Positions 1-8,931 of a stretch of DNA of 64,000 nt are shown here, in pieces. Source of the stretch: Planctomycetia bacterium (GTDB taxonomy: Bacteria > Planctomycetota > Phycisphaerae > UBA1845 > UTPLA1). Numbering within the stretch: the stretch's first letter is position 1; every line of letters starts with the position of its first letter. The stretch spans positions 3,813,393 to 3,877,392 of the forward strand of contig CP054187.1 in assembly GCA_015200345.1 (NCBI GenBank). The letters run 5' to 3'. The notes beneath the pieces were generated by a model. It had not been told where the DNA came from. It did no database searches and saw only the letters and a list, made by a program, of their open reading frames with translations. A program made the position numbers and the translations under genes.

Positions 1-767
1 GCAATACGAAGGCGGTTGTCGATGTTTTGCGACACGAGTTAGGCGTGCCGGCCGAGCGCTTGTTCGTGGTGCCCAACGGGCTTGAAACGGATCGATTTCA
101 GCCTTCCGATCAATTGCGTGCATCCGTCCGCGGACGATTGGGCATTGCGCCCGATGCCGGTGTTGTCACGATGGTTGCGGTCCTGCGCAAGGGGAAGAAC
201 CACCGTATGTTTGTGCGAATGGCTGCGCGCGTTCGGGATCGTAAACCGAACGCGGTCTTTCTCATTGTGGGCGATTCGGATCCCGCCGAGCCGGCCTGTT
301 TGAGTGAGGTCGAAGCCGAAGTTCGAAGCGCGGGGCTGGAGGGGTCGATTCGATTCCTGGGGATGCGAGCGGATGTCCCGGATATCCTCTGTGCGACCGA
401 TGTCTCCGTTCTGACAACCAATTTCGAAGGAATGTCCAACGCCCTTCTGGAATCGATGGCGGCAGGCGTCAGCATCGTCTCGACGGATTACGTCGGAGCG
501 CGCGAACTGGTGGTGGACGGGGATCAGGGATTTCTCGTGCCGCTGAACGACGACCAGGCAATGGCAGATCGCGTTATTCGATTGCTGGATGATCCGGGCC
601 TTCGATCCCGGATGGGGCGGGCCGGTGCGGACCGCGTGAAGCGGGAGTTCAGCGCACAAGTCATGGGGGAACGGCTGGAAGCCATTTACACGCGGTTGGC
701 ATCGGGACGTGGAGCCTGGTCGGCTCGGGCGTCGGATGGCGGGTCGGCGACCGTCGCGAAGCATTGA
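1..767 (+). CDS. GT4 glycosyltransferase, C-terminal part (5' truncated by window)
   Basis: The reading frame is open from the first codon of the window (codons before the TTG at 27 read NTKAVVDV), so the gene begins upstream and only the second Rossmann lobe is visible. The part present has the PNGLETDRF turn found at the start of the GT-B C-terminal domain, a GKNHRMFVRMAA segment, and the donor-binding stretch around residues 135-170 of the visible part (FEGMSNALLESMAAG, then VGARELV), which matches retaining GT4 enzymes that transfer a sugar from a nucleotide-sugar donor at the inner face of the membrane. It is followed 24 bases later by an amidotransferase and two more glycosyltransferases, so a role in exopolysaccharide or surface glycan assembly is likely. 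The acceptor and sugar cannot be told from sequence. Confidence 0.85.
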   Translation, partial: NTKAVVDVLRHELGVPAERLFVVPNGLETDRFQPSDQLRASVRGRLGIAPDAGVVTMVAVLRKGKNHRMFVRMAARVRDRKPNAVFLIVGDSDPAEPACLSEVEAEVRSAGLEGSIRFLGMRADVPDILCATDVSVLTTNFEGMSNALLESMAAGVSIVSTDYVGARELVVDGDQGFLVPLNDDQAMADRVIRLLDDPGLRSRMGRAGADRVKREFSAQVMGERLEAIYTRLASGRGAWSARASDGGSATVAKH

Positions 768-779
768 TATGGTTGTTTC

Positions 780-784
780 GGGAG
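780..784 (+). promoter_or_regulatory. Ribosome binding site GGGAG deciding an ATT start
   Basis: GGGAG lies 7 bases before the ATT at 792. The spacing is normal and there is no ATG, GTG or TTG in frame between the upstream stop (765-767) and the essential Cys codon, so this site supports initiation at ATT. Confidence 0.5.
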
Positions 785-791
785 CAGTCTG

Positions 792-2708
792 ATTTGCGGC
801 ATCTGCGGCATTGTTGACCTGGCGTCGCCTGTTGCGTCGGCAGACGTCGAGCGGATGGTGGCGTCGATCCGTCACCGCGGGCCGGACGACTGCGGTGTCG
901 TTGCGCGCGGTCCGGTCGGGCTGGGGCACGCGCGATTAAGCATCATCGACCTGTCCCCCACCGGGCGGCAGCCGATGTCGACGCCCGATGATCGCTATAC
1001 GATTGTATTTAACGGAGAAGTGTACAATTTTCCGTCGATGCGCCGGCGACTGGAGGAGCGAGGCGTCGCCTTTCGCGGCACGTCGGACACCGAAGTGGTG
1101 TTGCACGCGTTCGCCGAATGGGGTGCCGATGCATTCGCGCAGTTCAATGGAATGTTCGCACTGGCGATCTGGGACGCGACCGCAGAGCGGCTCACCCTCG
1201 CCCGAGACCGATTCGGCATCAAACCGCTGTATCTGCATCAGGACGTTCGAACGCTGGCATTCGGCTCGGAGATGAAGGCCCTGCTGTGCAGCGACCGGAT
1301 CGCACGGCGGATGAACTGGGCAGCGCTTCACGAATACCTCTATTACGGATACCCCATCGGCTCGAACACGTTTTATCAGGGTATCCGCGAACTGTCGCCC
1401 GGTTCCTATGCGACGTTTGATGCCGCCGGATTAAGGGAGACACGTTACTGGCATCTCGAGCGAACACCGGCGGTGCGGGATGCGTTCCAACCAGCCGCGC
1501 GCCGCGTGGCGGACTTGCTGGACAAGGCGGTTCAGTCTCATCTGATCAGCGATGTGCCGGTGGGCGTGTTTCTTAGCGGCGGAGTGGATTCGTCCGCCAT
1601 TACGGCGCTGGCCAGTCGACACTATTCAGGGCGGCTCCAGACGTATTCCGCGAGTTTTGATTTTGACAAGGGAGTGGACGAGCGACCCAAGGCGCGCTTG
1701 ATCGCGCAGCGTTTCGACACGGACCATCACGAGGTTCGCGTGGAGGGGCGGAGGATGCCCGACGTGATCGAGACGCTGGTGCGCTGCCACGATGAACCGT
1801 TCGGCGATGCTGCGGACATCCCGTTGTTCCTGTTGTGCGAGCAGCTTCGCGGCAGTGTGAAAGTCATCTTGCAGGGCGATGGCGGTGATGAAATTTTTGC
1901 CGGGTACCGCCGATACAACGTCTTATCGTTCAACCCGCTCTGGCAGGCCATGGCTGCGTTTCGCGGAATGCTGAAGCTGCTGCCGCGCGGGCCGCTGCAT
2001 CAACGGGCGACGCGGTTCTTCCGGGCGATCGGCCATTCAGATCCTGCGTTGCAGATGGCGCTGTACCTGACGCAGGAAGATTTCCTCGATCCGCCGACGC
2101 GACTCTTCAGTCCAGACGCGCAGCAACAGCTTGCCTTGCACGATCCGTTTGCTGCATATCACGAGGCCTACAGCCGGCTGAAGGACTTCGATACCGTTCA
2201 GCGAGCACTTTATACCGATTGCCTCATCCTGCTGCCGGACATGTTTCTTGAGAAAGTAGACAAATCCACGATGGCGCACGGCATCGAGGTGCGCGTGCCG
2301 TTTCTGGACGCGAACTTAACGGACTACGCGCTGGGGCTGCCGTCCGGGATCAAAGTGAAATACGGCCAGAAGAAACGAATCCTCCGAGCGGCTTTGCGCG
2401 GCATCGTTCCGGACGAAATTCTCGACGCACCCAAGGAAGGCTTCGGCGTTCCTTATCAATACTGGCTCCGCGATTCGCTGGCGGGCTATCTGCGATCGGT
2501 GTTGCTGGATGATTCGATTCATCAATGGGGCATTTTTGATCGCGCCGCGCTGGAACGCACGATTCAGGAGCATACCTCCGGTCAGCGCAACCACGGCTTT
2601 TTGCTCTGGAAGCTGCTGAATCTCGGGCTGTGGTATTGCATGTATCTTCAAGGCCGCACCGAACCTGATTCGGTGCGCTCAACGGCGGTCACCGCCACCC
2701 GCATATGA
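792..2708 (+). CDS. asnB: Asparagine synthase (glutamine-hydrolysing)-like amidotransferase, probable ATT start
   Basis: This is a class II glutamine amidotransferase fused to an ATP-pyrophosphatase (AsnB family, 638 aa). The family needs an N-terminal Cys exposed by Met removal. Here the codons ATT TGC GGC ATC TGC GGC start at 792, giving (M)CGICGIVD, whereas the first ATG (855) would delete the nucleophile and the first glutaminase strand. Visible motifs are HRGPDDCG, FNGEVYNF, the PP-loop SGGVDSS near residues 262-268 and GDGGDEIFAGYRRY. It probably amidates a sugar or amino-sugar substrate of the surface polysaccharide rather than free aspartate, because it sits between glycosyltransferases. 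Its end overlaps the next gene by ATGA. Family assignment is firm; substrate is inference. Confidence 0.9.
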   Translation: MCGICGIVDLASPVASADVERMVASIRHRGPDDCGVVARGPVGLGHARLSIIDLSPTGRQPMSTPDDRYTIVFNGEVYNFPSMRRRLEERGVAFRGTSDTEVVLHAFAEWGADAFAQFNGMFALAIWDATAERLTLARDRFGIKPLYLHQDVRTLAFGSEMKALLCSDRIARRMNWAALHEYLYYGYPIGSNTFYQGIRELSPGSYATFDAAGLRETRYWHLERTPAVRDAFQPAARRVADLLDKAVQSHLISDVPVGVFLSGGVDSSAITALASRHYSGRLQTYSASFDFDKGVDERPKARLIAQRFDTDHHEVRVEGRRMPDVIETLVRCHDEPFGDAADIPLFLLCEQLRGSVKVILQGDGGDEIFAGYRRYNVLSFNPLWQAMAAFRGMLKLLPRGPLHQRATRFFRAIGHSDPALQMALYLTQEDFLDPPTRLFSPDAQQQLALHDPFAAYHEAYSRLKDFDTVQRALYTDCLILLPDMFLEKVDKSTMAHGIEVRVPFLDANLTDYALGLPSGIKVKYGQKKRILRAALRGIVPDEILDAPKEGFGVPYQYWLRDSLAGYLRSVLLDDSIHQWGIFDRAALERTIQEHTSGQRNHGFLLWKLLNLGLWYCMYLQGRTEPDSVRSTAVTATRI

Positions 2709-3850
2709 ACGAGAAATCGTCTGCGCTCGCACGGCCCATCCGCGTGATGATCATCGGCACGTTGCCGCCGCCGATCGGCGGCGCCGGCGTGTCGTTGCAG
2801 CACCTGGTGAATCTGCTCGGCGAGCGAAGCGATGTTCGCGTGACCATGGTGAACACCTCCGGCGTACGCGGCCGGCCCCTGACGGCGCCGTTTCGCTTTG
2901 CGAGGATCGTCTGTCGCATGCTCGTGGGCGCGGCCCGCGCAGAGGTCGTCAGCTTGCAATCGATGCCGAGCGGCATCCCGTTCATCGGCCCGTTTGCCTG
3001 GCTGGCGGCGCGGATATGGAAGCGGCCCCTGATGATTCGCATGTTCGGCGGTGAGAGTTTCCTGGAGGGTCAGGGCCTCGGCGCAGCGCTCATGCGGTGG
3101 ATCGTTCGACGCTGCGACCTGTACCTGGCACAAACCAAACAACTCGTCGCCGAAGCCCAGGCCGCCGGGTTGCGACGCGTCGAGTGGTACGCGACCAGCC
3201 GGCCGATGTCCGACGCCGCGCCGACGGTGGAGGCCTCGCGCCCTTGTCGCAAGTTTGTCTTTCTCGGTCACGTCAAGCCGCTCAAGGGCATCGAAGAGTT
3301 GATTGCGGCCGGCGAGCGGATGGAGAACGATGTTACGATAGATGTATACGGTCCTCTGATGGACGGATTGACGGAATCGCGCTTTGCGAAGCTGACCCGC
3401 GTGCGCTATCGCGGGACCATCCCGGCCGGGACAGGCGTTCGCGTGTTGCAGGATTATGACGCGATGGTGTTTCCGACGTACTGGCCCGGAGAGGGGTATC
3501 CGGGCGTCGTCATCGAGGCGTTTGCGGCGGGGCTGCCGGTGATCGCGACGCGCTGGCGGAATATCCCGGAGATCGTGGATGATTCGTGCGGCCTGTTGAT
3601 TGAGCCGCGGAATGTGGACGCGCTCCATGATGCGATGCAGAAGCTGGTGCGGGACGCTGCGTTGTTCCGTCGTTTGCGACAAGGCGCCTTGCGCCAGCGC
3701 GATTTCTTTGATTCGCGGCGGTGGGTGGAGAAGTTCGTCATCTGGTGCCGGGAGCTGGCGAACCCAGCGCGGGATCAGGGTGCAGCCGTCGAGGAATCAC
3801 AATCGCGTCAGACTGTGACGCGCGATCGGATATCGGAGCCTCGATCCTAA
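2705..3850 (+). CDS. GT4 family glycosyltransferase
   Basis: A 381-residue GT-B fold glycosyltransferase. The N-terminal lobe opens with IIGTLPPPIGGAGVSLQHL, the glycine-rich acceptor-side loop common in GT4 enzymes. The second lobe has FLGHVKPLKGIEELI (about residues 182-196) and the donor-binding block GEGYPGVVIEAFAAG followed by LPVIATRW and GLLIEP (about 260-305). The start codon overlaps the stop of the upstream amidotransferase gene (ATGA), and the stop is one base before the next ATG, so translation is probably coupled. It likely adds a sugar to a lipid-linked polysaccharide precursor. Donor and acceptor are unknown. Confidence 0.88.
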   Translation: MNEKSSALARPIRVMIIGTLPPPIGGAGVSLQHLVNLLGERSDVRVTMVNTSGVRGRPLTAPFRFARIVCRMLVGAARAEVVSLQSMPSGIPFIGPFAWLAARIWKRPLMIRMFGGESFLEGQGLGAALMRWIVRRCDLYLAQTKQLVAEAQAAGLRRVEWYATSRPMSDAAPTVEASRPCRKFVFLGHVKPLKGIEELIAAGERMENDVTIDVYGPLMDGLTESRFAKLTRVRYRGTIPAGTGVRVLQDYDAMVFPTYWPGEGYPGVVIEAFAAGLPVIATRWRNIPEIVDDSCGLLIEPRNVDALHDAMQKLVRDAALFRRLRQGALRQRDFFDSRRWVEKFVIWCRELANPARDQGAAVEESQSRQTVTRDRISEPRS

Positions 3851-3851
3851 T

Positions 3852-5795
3852 ATGTGCGGCATCTGCGGATATGTTGGCGATCATCGTCCCGAGCTGCTGG
3901 AGCCGATGTGCAACGCCATGCGCCATCGGGGACCGGATGATTCCGGCATGTGGCATGATGCCGCGGCGCGCGTGGGTCTGGGCCATCGCCGGCTATCGAT
4001 CATTGATCTTAGTCCGGCGGGGCACCAGCCGATGGCGACGCCGGACGGGCGCATTCAGATCGTCTTCAACGGCGAGATCTACAATTTCGAGGAACATCGC
4101 GAGCGAATGATGGCGGCGGGTCGAACGTTTCGCGGGCACAGCGATACGGAAGTGTTGCTCTATCTGTACGAGGAAATGGGTGCGGATTTCGTGCACGCGC
4201 TCAACGGCATCTTCGCGCTGGCGATCTGGGATGCGCGCGATCGGTCGCTGCTCCTGGCGCGCGACCACGCCGGCATCAAGCCGCTCTATTACTGGCTGGA
4301 CGGCGAGCGGTTGTTCTTCGCGTCGGAGATCAAGGCACTGCTTCGCGCGCCGGGTGTGCCACGCGAACTTAACCTTGATCGCCTGCCGGATTACCTGACG
4401 TTCCTGTGGGTGCCGGGCGAGGAGACCATGCTCAAGGCGGTCCGCAAGCTTGAGCCGGGCCATGCGATGCGATGGCGTGACGGGCGGGTGCAATCGTGGA
4501 GGTGGTTCTCGCTAAGGTATGAGCCGGACGACGGACCGTGCGAGTCGGACTGGATCGACCAGGTGCATGACACATTTATGGCAGCTACGCGCCGGCAGAT
4601 GATGTCGGACGTGCCGCTGGGCGCGCTGCTCTCGGGAGGCACGGATTCGACCGCCATCGCGGCGTGCATGAGGCATTCCTATCCCGACCGCGAGATCCGC
4701 TGCTACACGTTTGAGACGCCCTCGGAGGACATGGCACGCGATCAGTTCGAGGCCGATCATCCCTTCGCCGTGCGCGTCGCGAAGCACCTGAATATCACGC
4801 TGCGAAGCTGCGTGCTTCGCCCAAACGTGATTGAATTGCTACCGAAAATGGTTTATCACAACGATGAGCCGGACGCCGACCCGACGGTGTTCCCGTCGTA
4901 CCTGCTCTCGAAAATGGCACGAGATGACGGCACGACGGTGCTGCTGTCGGGCATGGGTGGCGACGAGATGTTCTTTGGCTATCGGAGCCATCAGGCGCTG
5001 CGACGGCTGGAGCAATTCGGTTGGATTCCGCGGTGGCTGCTGGCGCCGGCGCTGGCGTCGGCGTGCGGCGCGGCATCAGCCATGATGGGGGCGCAGAGCG
5101 CGCTGCCCCGACGGCTGCGAAAGTTTCGCAAGGCGTTGCTCGGCGACGGCGTGGAGCGGTTCGAGGCGCTTTCGGACTGGTCCAGCGCGGCGACGCGTGA
5201 ACGATTGTTTGGCCCGGCGTTGACAACCGCGGCGGCGAATGGCGGCGCATCGCGGGGACGCTCGGCGATTCTCAAGTATTACAACGAATTCGCCGGTCGC
5301 GGCGAACTGAACCGGCGCTCACACATTTTGATCCAGACGTTCCTCGCGGCACACAATTTCATGTACACGGACAAGTCGAGCATGGCGACCTCGGTGGAGG
5401 TTCGCGTGCCGTTTCTCGACGTGGAGTTGATGCGGTTGTGCGCCCGCATCCCCGAGCGACACAAGCTCAAGGGCATGACGACAAAGTACTTGCTCAAAGA
5501 AGCCATGGCGCGCTACATCCCGCGCGATATTCTCTATCGCAGCAAGACCGGTTTCGGCCCGCCGCTGCGAAAATGGATGGCCGTCGATTTCAGCGGCATC
5601 ACGAACGATCTGCTGGGCGAGCGCGTGCTGCGCCGGCGCGGACTTTTTGATCCCGCCGCCGTTGCGGCCGTCATCCGAGAGAACGCGGCCAACACGGCCG
5701 ACCACGCATACCTGTTGTTTGCGCTGCTTACGCTGGAAGTATGGATGCAGACATTCATCGACCGCCCCGGCGAGGAAGTGACGCTCTCCGCGTGA
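3852..5795 (+). CDS. asnB: Asparagine synthase (glutamine-hydrolysing)-like amidotransferase, second copy
   Basis: A second AsnB-family protein (647 aa), starting with the canonical MCGICGYVG so that Cys2 becomes the glutaminase nucleophile. HRGPDDSGMW, FNGEIYNFEEH and SDTEVLLY belong to the glutaminase half; LLSGGTDSTAIA (about residues 259-270) and SGMGGDEMFFGYRSH to the ATP-pyrophosphatase half; KTGFGPPLRKWM lies near the end. Compared with the copy at 792 it is more diverged in the synthetase half, so the pair are probably paralogues with different substrates rather than a recent duplication. Two amidotransferases in one polysaccharide cluster are common in exosortase/PEP-CTERM-type loci (family knowledge), which fits the PEP-CTERM protein later in this window. 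Confidence 0.92.
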   Translation: MCGICGYVGDHRPELLEPMCNAMRHRGPDDSGMWHDAAARVGLGHRRLSIIDLSPAGHQPMATPDGRIQIVFNGEIYNFEEHRERMMAAGRTFRGHSDTEVLLYLYEEMGADFVHALNGIFALAIWDARDRSLLLARDHAGIKPLYYWLDGERLFFASEIKALLRAPGVPRELNLDRLPDYLTFLWVPGEETMLKAVRKLEPGHAMRWRDGRVQSWRWFSLRYEPDDGPCESDWIDQVHDTFMAATRRQMMSDVPLGALLSGGTDSTAIAACMRHSYPDREIRCYTFETPSEDMARDQFEADHPFAVRVAKHLNITLRSCVLRPNVIELLPKMVYHNDEPDADPTVFPSYLLSKMARDDGTTVLLSGMGGDEMFFGYRSHQALRRLEQFGWIPRWLLAPALASACGAASAMMGAQSALPRRLRKFRKALLGDGVERFEALSDWSSAATRERLFGPALTTAAANGGASRGRSAILKYYNEFAGRGELNRRSHILIQTFLAAHNFMYTDKSSMATSVEVRVPFLDVELMRLCARIPERHKLKGMTTKYLLKEAMARYIPRDILYRSKTGFGPPLRKWMAVDFSGITNDLLGERVLRRRGLFDPAAVAAVIRENAANTADHAYLLFALLTLEVWMQTFIDRPGEEVTLSA

Positions 5796-6892
5796 GATCC
5801 AATTCTCCCATGGTTGAGCCGGCCGCGAACATGCCTGCCGTGACCATGCGGACCCGCCGGTATACGGCCGGCCGTGCGCTGCGCGCGATGCGTGATGGGA
5901 CGCTGTACCTCGGCCGCAATTATGAGATCCATCGCTCCGATGATGACGGCGCGACGTGGGTCTTCGTGACACGGATGCCCTCGGCAGGGATTCGTCGATG
6001 GGCGGGTTGGTCGCGCCTGGCATCGCGGCTGCTGCGGCATGAAGTGCGCGCGATGAATGTGACGCCGGGTGGTACGGTGGTGGCCTCGAATCGCGAGTGG
6101 GTGTATTACGCCGCGCCGGGCGAGCCGCTGATGCGCCGCGCCAAGGTGGACGCCGGGTCGCAGCCGCTGGCGCCGCCGATGACGATGACGGTTGGGCCGG
6201 ATGGCCGCGTTTTGTGGGGCGAGTACGATTCGACGACGAGGCACGGCAAGCCGGTGCGCCTGTTTGCGTCAGAGGACGGCGGGAGTAGCTACGAAATCGC
6301 TCGCGTGTTCGAGGGCGGCAGCATTCTTCACCTGCACAACATCGTGTGGGACACGGGTCGCGGGCACTATTGGGTGTTGGCCGGCGATCACGACGATGAA
6401 CCTGGCATCGGCGTGCTCTCCGCGGATTTGAAATCGTTCGACTGGTTGGTGAAGGGCAGGCAGTTGTACCGTGCGGTCGAAGTGTTCGACGGCGGCGACC
6501 GGCTAATTTATATCATGGATTCCGAGAAAGAGCGCAATTACCTCGTTCATCTCGACAAATCCTCGGGAAAGGCCGAGACGAGCGCGGAGTTCGAGGGCAG
6601 TTGCATTTACGCATGTCGATTCGGCAAATGGCTGACCTTCACCACGACGGTGGAACCGTCAAAAGTTAATTCAGCGCGGCAGGCTTCGCTGTACGTCTCG
6701 CGCGATGGCGCGACCTGGTCGCAGGTCCTCCGTGCGGAGAAGGACGGCTGGCACCCCGTCTATTTCCAGTATGGCTCGATCATCCTGCCGCGCGGCGAAA
6801 GCGATCGTGACACGATCTTTTTCAGTGGGCAGGCCGTGCGAGAGTGGGACGGCCGCGCCGCAACGGCGACGCTGGAGGCCCGCGGCGCATGA
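5792..6892 (+). CDS. Sialidase/BNR-repeat-like beta-propeller protein, function unknown
   Basis: A 366-residue protein with repeated Asp-box-like turns: HRSDDDGATWVFV near the start, FASEDGGSSYEIA in the middle and YVSRDGATWSQVL near the end, the S-x-D-x-G-x-x-W pattern of sialidase-type propeller blades. No signal peptide or catalytic sialidase Arg triad is evident, so it may be a glycan-binding or cytoplasmic accessory protein. GTG at 5792 overlaps the stop of the upstream gene (GTGA) and has GAGGAAG upstream; ATG at 5810 is the alternative, and ATG at 5741 would overlap the upstream gene by 55 bases. It shares an ATGA overlap with the next gene, so it belongs to the polysaccharide operon. 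Confidence 0.7.
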   Translation: MRSNSPMVEPAANMPAVTMRTRRYTAGRALRAMRDGTLYLGRNYEIHRSDDDGATWVFVTRMPSAGIRRWAGWSRLASRLLRHEVRAMNVTPGGTVVASNREWVYYAAPGEPLMRRAKVDAGSQPLAPPMTMTVGPDGRVLWGEYDSTTRHGKPVRLFASEDGGSSYEIARVFEGGSILHLHNIVWDTGRGHYWVLAGDHDDEPGIGVLSADLKSFDWLVKGRQLYRAVEVFDGGDRLIYIMDSEKERNYLVHLDKSSGKAETSAEFEGSCIYACRFGKWLTFTTTVEPSKVNSARQASLYVSRDGATWSQVLRAEKDGWHPVYFQYGSIILPRGESDRDTIFFSGQAVREWDGRAATATLEARGA

Positions 6893-8931
6893 GCGGATGG
6901 TTGCGCAAGGTCGAGGCGGTCCGCCGGATGGGCTGGGGCTGGGGGTTGTGGCGCGCGGGGTACGAGCTGCGGCGGCGCACCGGCTGGTTAAAGCGACAGT
7001 TTCCGACGCCGGTGTGGAGCGAGGTGTCGCTTCATTCACTGCTGCGCGACGGGGTTCCGCCGGAGCCGGAGGCCTACCGCGCGTACCGCGAGCAATCATC
7101 TGGGACGTTTCTGTTCGGCCTCGGGAAACTTCCATCGCGGGAAGTTCTCGAGAGAATCGCCGGCGCGAGCGGCGTCCGGCGCGCGGTGCAAGTGGCGGAT
7201 GATTTCTGTACCGGCAAGTTTCTCTATTTCAGTCGACATGTATTTGATCTGGGCACTCCCGTCGATTGGCGGCGGAATCCGTTCCTGAACAGACGCTTGG
7301 CCAGCGACGCACACTGGTGTGACTGGACGGCCTTCTCGCCGGAGCAGGGCGACATCAAGGATGTCTGGGAACCATCGCGTTTTAGCTGCGCGTTTTGGCT
7401 GGTTCGTGCCTACGCGATGACGGGTGACGAAAAATACCCCCAGGCATTCTGGCGGCTCTTTGAATCGTGGTGCGAGCAGAATTCGCCGAATCGCGGGCCG
7501 AATTGGCGATGCGGGCAGGAGACCGCCTTTCGCATCATGGCGTGGTGTTTTGCGTTGTGGGGGTTCTGGAAAAGCCCGGTGACGACGCCGCAGCGCGTGG
7601 CGGCGATGGTCGCGGCATTGGCGGTCAGCGCTGCGCGAATCGAGCCGAACATCGACTACGCGGTCTCGCAGAAGAATAATCACGCGATCAGCGAAGCGCT
7701 TGGGTTGTTCACGGTCGGCGCGCTCTTCCCCGAGTTGCGCGATGCGACCCGGTGGCAGCGGTCGGGGCGCCGAATCCTCGAGCGCGAAGTGCTGCGGCAG
7801 ACTTACGCCGACGGCAGCTACGTGCAACAGTCGATGAACTACCACCGCGTCATGTTGCACGATTGTCTTTGGGCGTGGCGACTGGCGGAGTTGAACGGGA
7901 TGCCGCTCTCGTCCGATGTGCGCGCGCGGGTGGCGGCGGCGGCGGAATTCCTGTTTGAGATGCTGGACGAATCGAGCGGAAGCGTGCCGAACTACGGCGC
8001 GAACGACGGCGCGCTGGTGCTGCCGCTGTCGAGCGGGGGCTATCGGGATTATCGTGACACGATCGGCGCGGCGATGTTTATCGCTACGGGAAAGCGCGTG
8101 CTTCCCGCCGGCCCGTGGGATGAGGCGATTCTGTGGTTGTGCGGTGCGGGAGCAGTTGAGAATACGCCCGCGGTTCGGCATCCGGCCGCTCGGCGATTTG
8201 ACGTTGGCGGGTATTACACCCTGCGAACCGGCCGAACGTGGGCGATGATCCGTTGTCATCGGTACCTGGATCGCCCGGGCCATGTGGATATGTTGCACCT
8301 GGACCTCTGGCACGATGGCGTAAACGTATTGCGCGACTGTGGGACGTATCGATACTACGCACCGCGCGAGCCGGGGATGGAGAAGTATTTCAAGGACATC
8401 GCCGCGCACAACACCGTGCAGGTCGGCGAGGGTGGGCCGCTTGAATTGGTTTCGCGCTTTATCTGGCTTCCGTGGCCCGGCGCGCGATGCACGCGTCATA
8501 GCGCGGACAGTTTCGTAGGCGAACACGATGCCTACGCTCGGCCGCCGTGGAACGTGATGCACCGGCGCAGCGTGGACGCATCCGACCCGCGCAAATGGAT
8601 TGTCACGGACGATCTCATCGGCGGCGGTGAGCAATCGCTAATACTGCGTTGGCATCTGGTGGACGGACCGCATGAATTGGAATCGACCGGTCACCGGGTG
8701 ATTCTGCGGGCGGCCTGCGGTCGTGTTCGGATCGCCATCGAAGGGCCGAGCGGAACCGCCCTGCGGGTGAAGCGCGGGGTTGAACGCGACGGTGAAATTG
8801 CCGGCTGGGCGTCGGAGTATTACGGCGAGCGGGCTCCCGCACCGGTGCTGGAGGCGACCTGCCGTGCGGTGCTGCCGACACGATTCGTGACGACGATCGA
8901 ACTACCGGACGCCGGGGAGGCACCCGCGTGA
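6889..8931 (+). CDS. Heparinase II/III family protein (polysaccharide lyase-like)
   Basis: A 680-residue protein with the two-part layout of heparinase II/III-like proteins. The helical barrel (about residues 60-390) contains QKNNHAISEALGLF (NNH near 262-264) and SMNYHRVMLHD (YHR near 318-320). The C-terminal beta-sandwich (about 420-660) contains GHVDMLHLDLWHDG (near 464), RDCGTYRYY and AHNTVQVG (near 505). The Asn/His and Tyr residues in these motifs are those expected for beta-elimination of uronic-acid polymers. There is no signal peptide, so it may trim or edit the polymer inside the cell or be exported with the assembly machinery. The start at 6889 (ATGA overlap) is preferred to the upstream ATG at 6844, which lies deep in the previous gene. 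Confidence 0.85.
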   Translation: MSGWLRKVEAVRRMGWGWGLWRAGYELRRRTGWLKRQFPTPVWSEVSLHSLLRDGVPPEPEAYRAYREQSSGTFLFGLGKLPSREVLERIAGASGVRRAVQVADDFCTGKFLYFSRHVFDLGTPVDWRRNPFLNRRLASDAHWCDWTAFSPEQGDIKDVWEPSRFSCAFWLVRAYAMTGDEKYPQAFWRLFESWCEQNSPNRGPNWRCGQETAFRIMAWCFALWGFWKSPVTTPQRVAAMVAALAVSAARIEPNIDYAVSQKNNHAISEALGLFTVGALFPELRDATRWQRSGRRILEREVLRQTYADGSYVQQSMNYHRVMLHDCLWAWRLAELNGMPLSSDVRARVAAAAEFLFEMLDESSGSVPNYGANDGALVLPLSSGGYRDYRDTIGAAMFIATGKRVLPAGPWDEAILWLCGAGAVENTPAVRHPAARRFDVGGYYTLRTGRTWAMIRCHRYLDRPGHVDMLHLDLWHDGVNVLRDCGTYRYYAPREPGMEKYFKDIAAHNTVQVGEGGPLELVSRFIWLPWPGARCTRHSADSFVGEHDAYARPPWNVMHRRSVDASDPRKWIVTDDLIGGGEQSLILRWHLVDGPHELESTGHRVILRAACGRVRIAIEGPSGTALRVKRGVERDGEIAGWASEYYGERAPAPVLEATCRAVLPTRFVTTIELPDAGEAPA

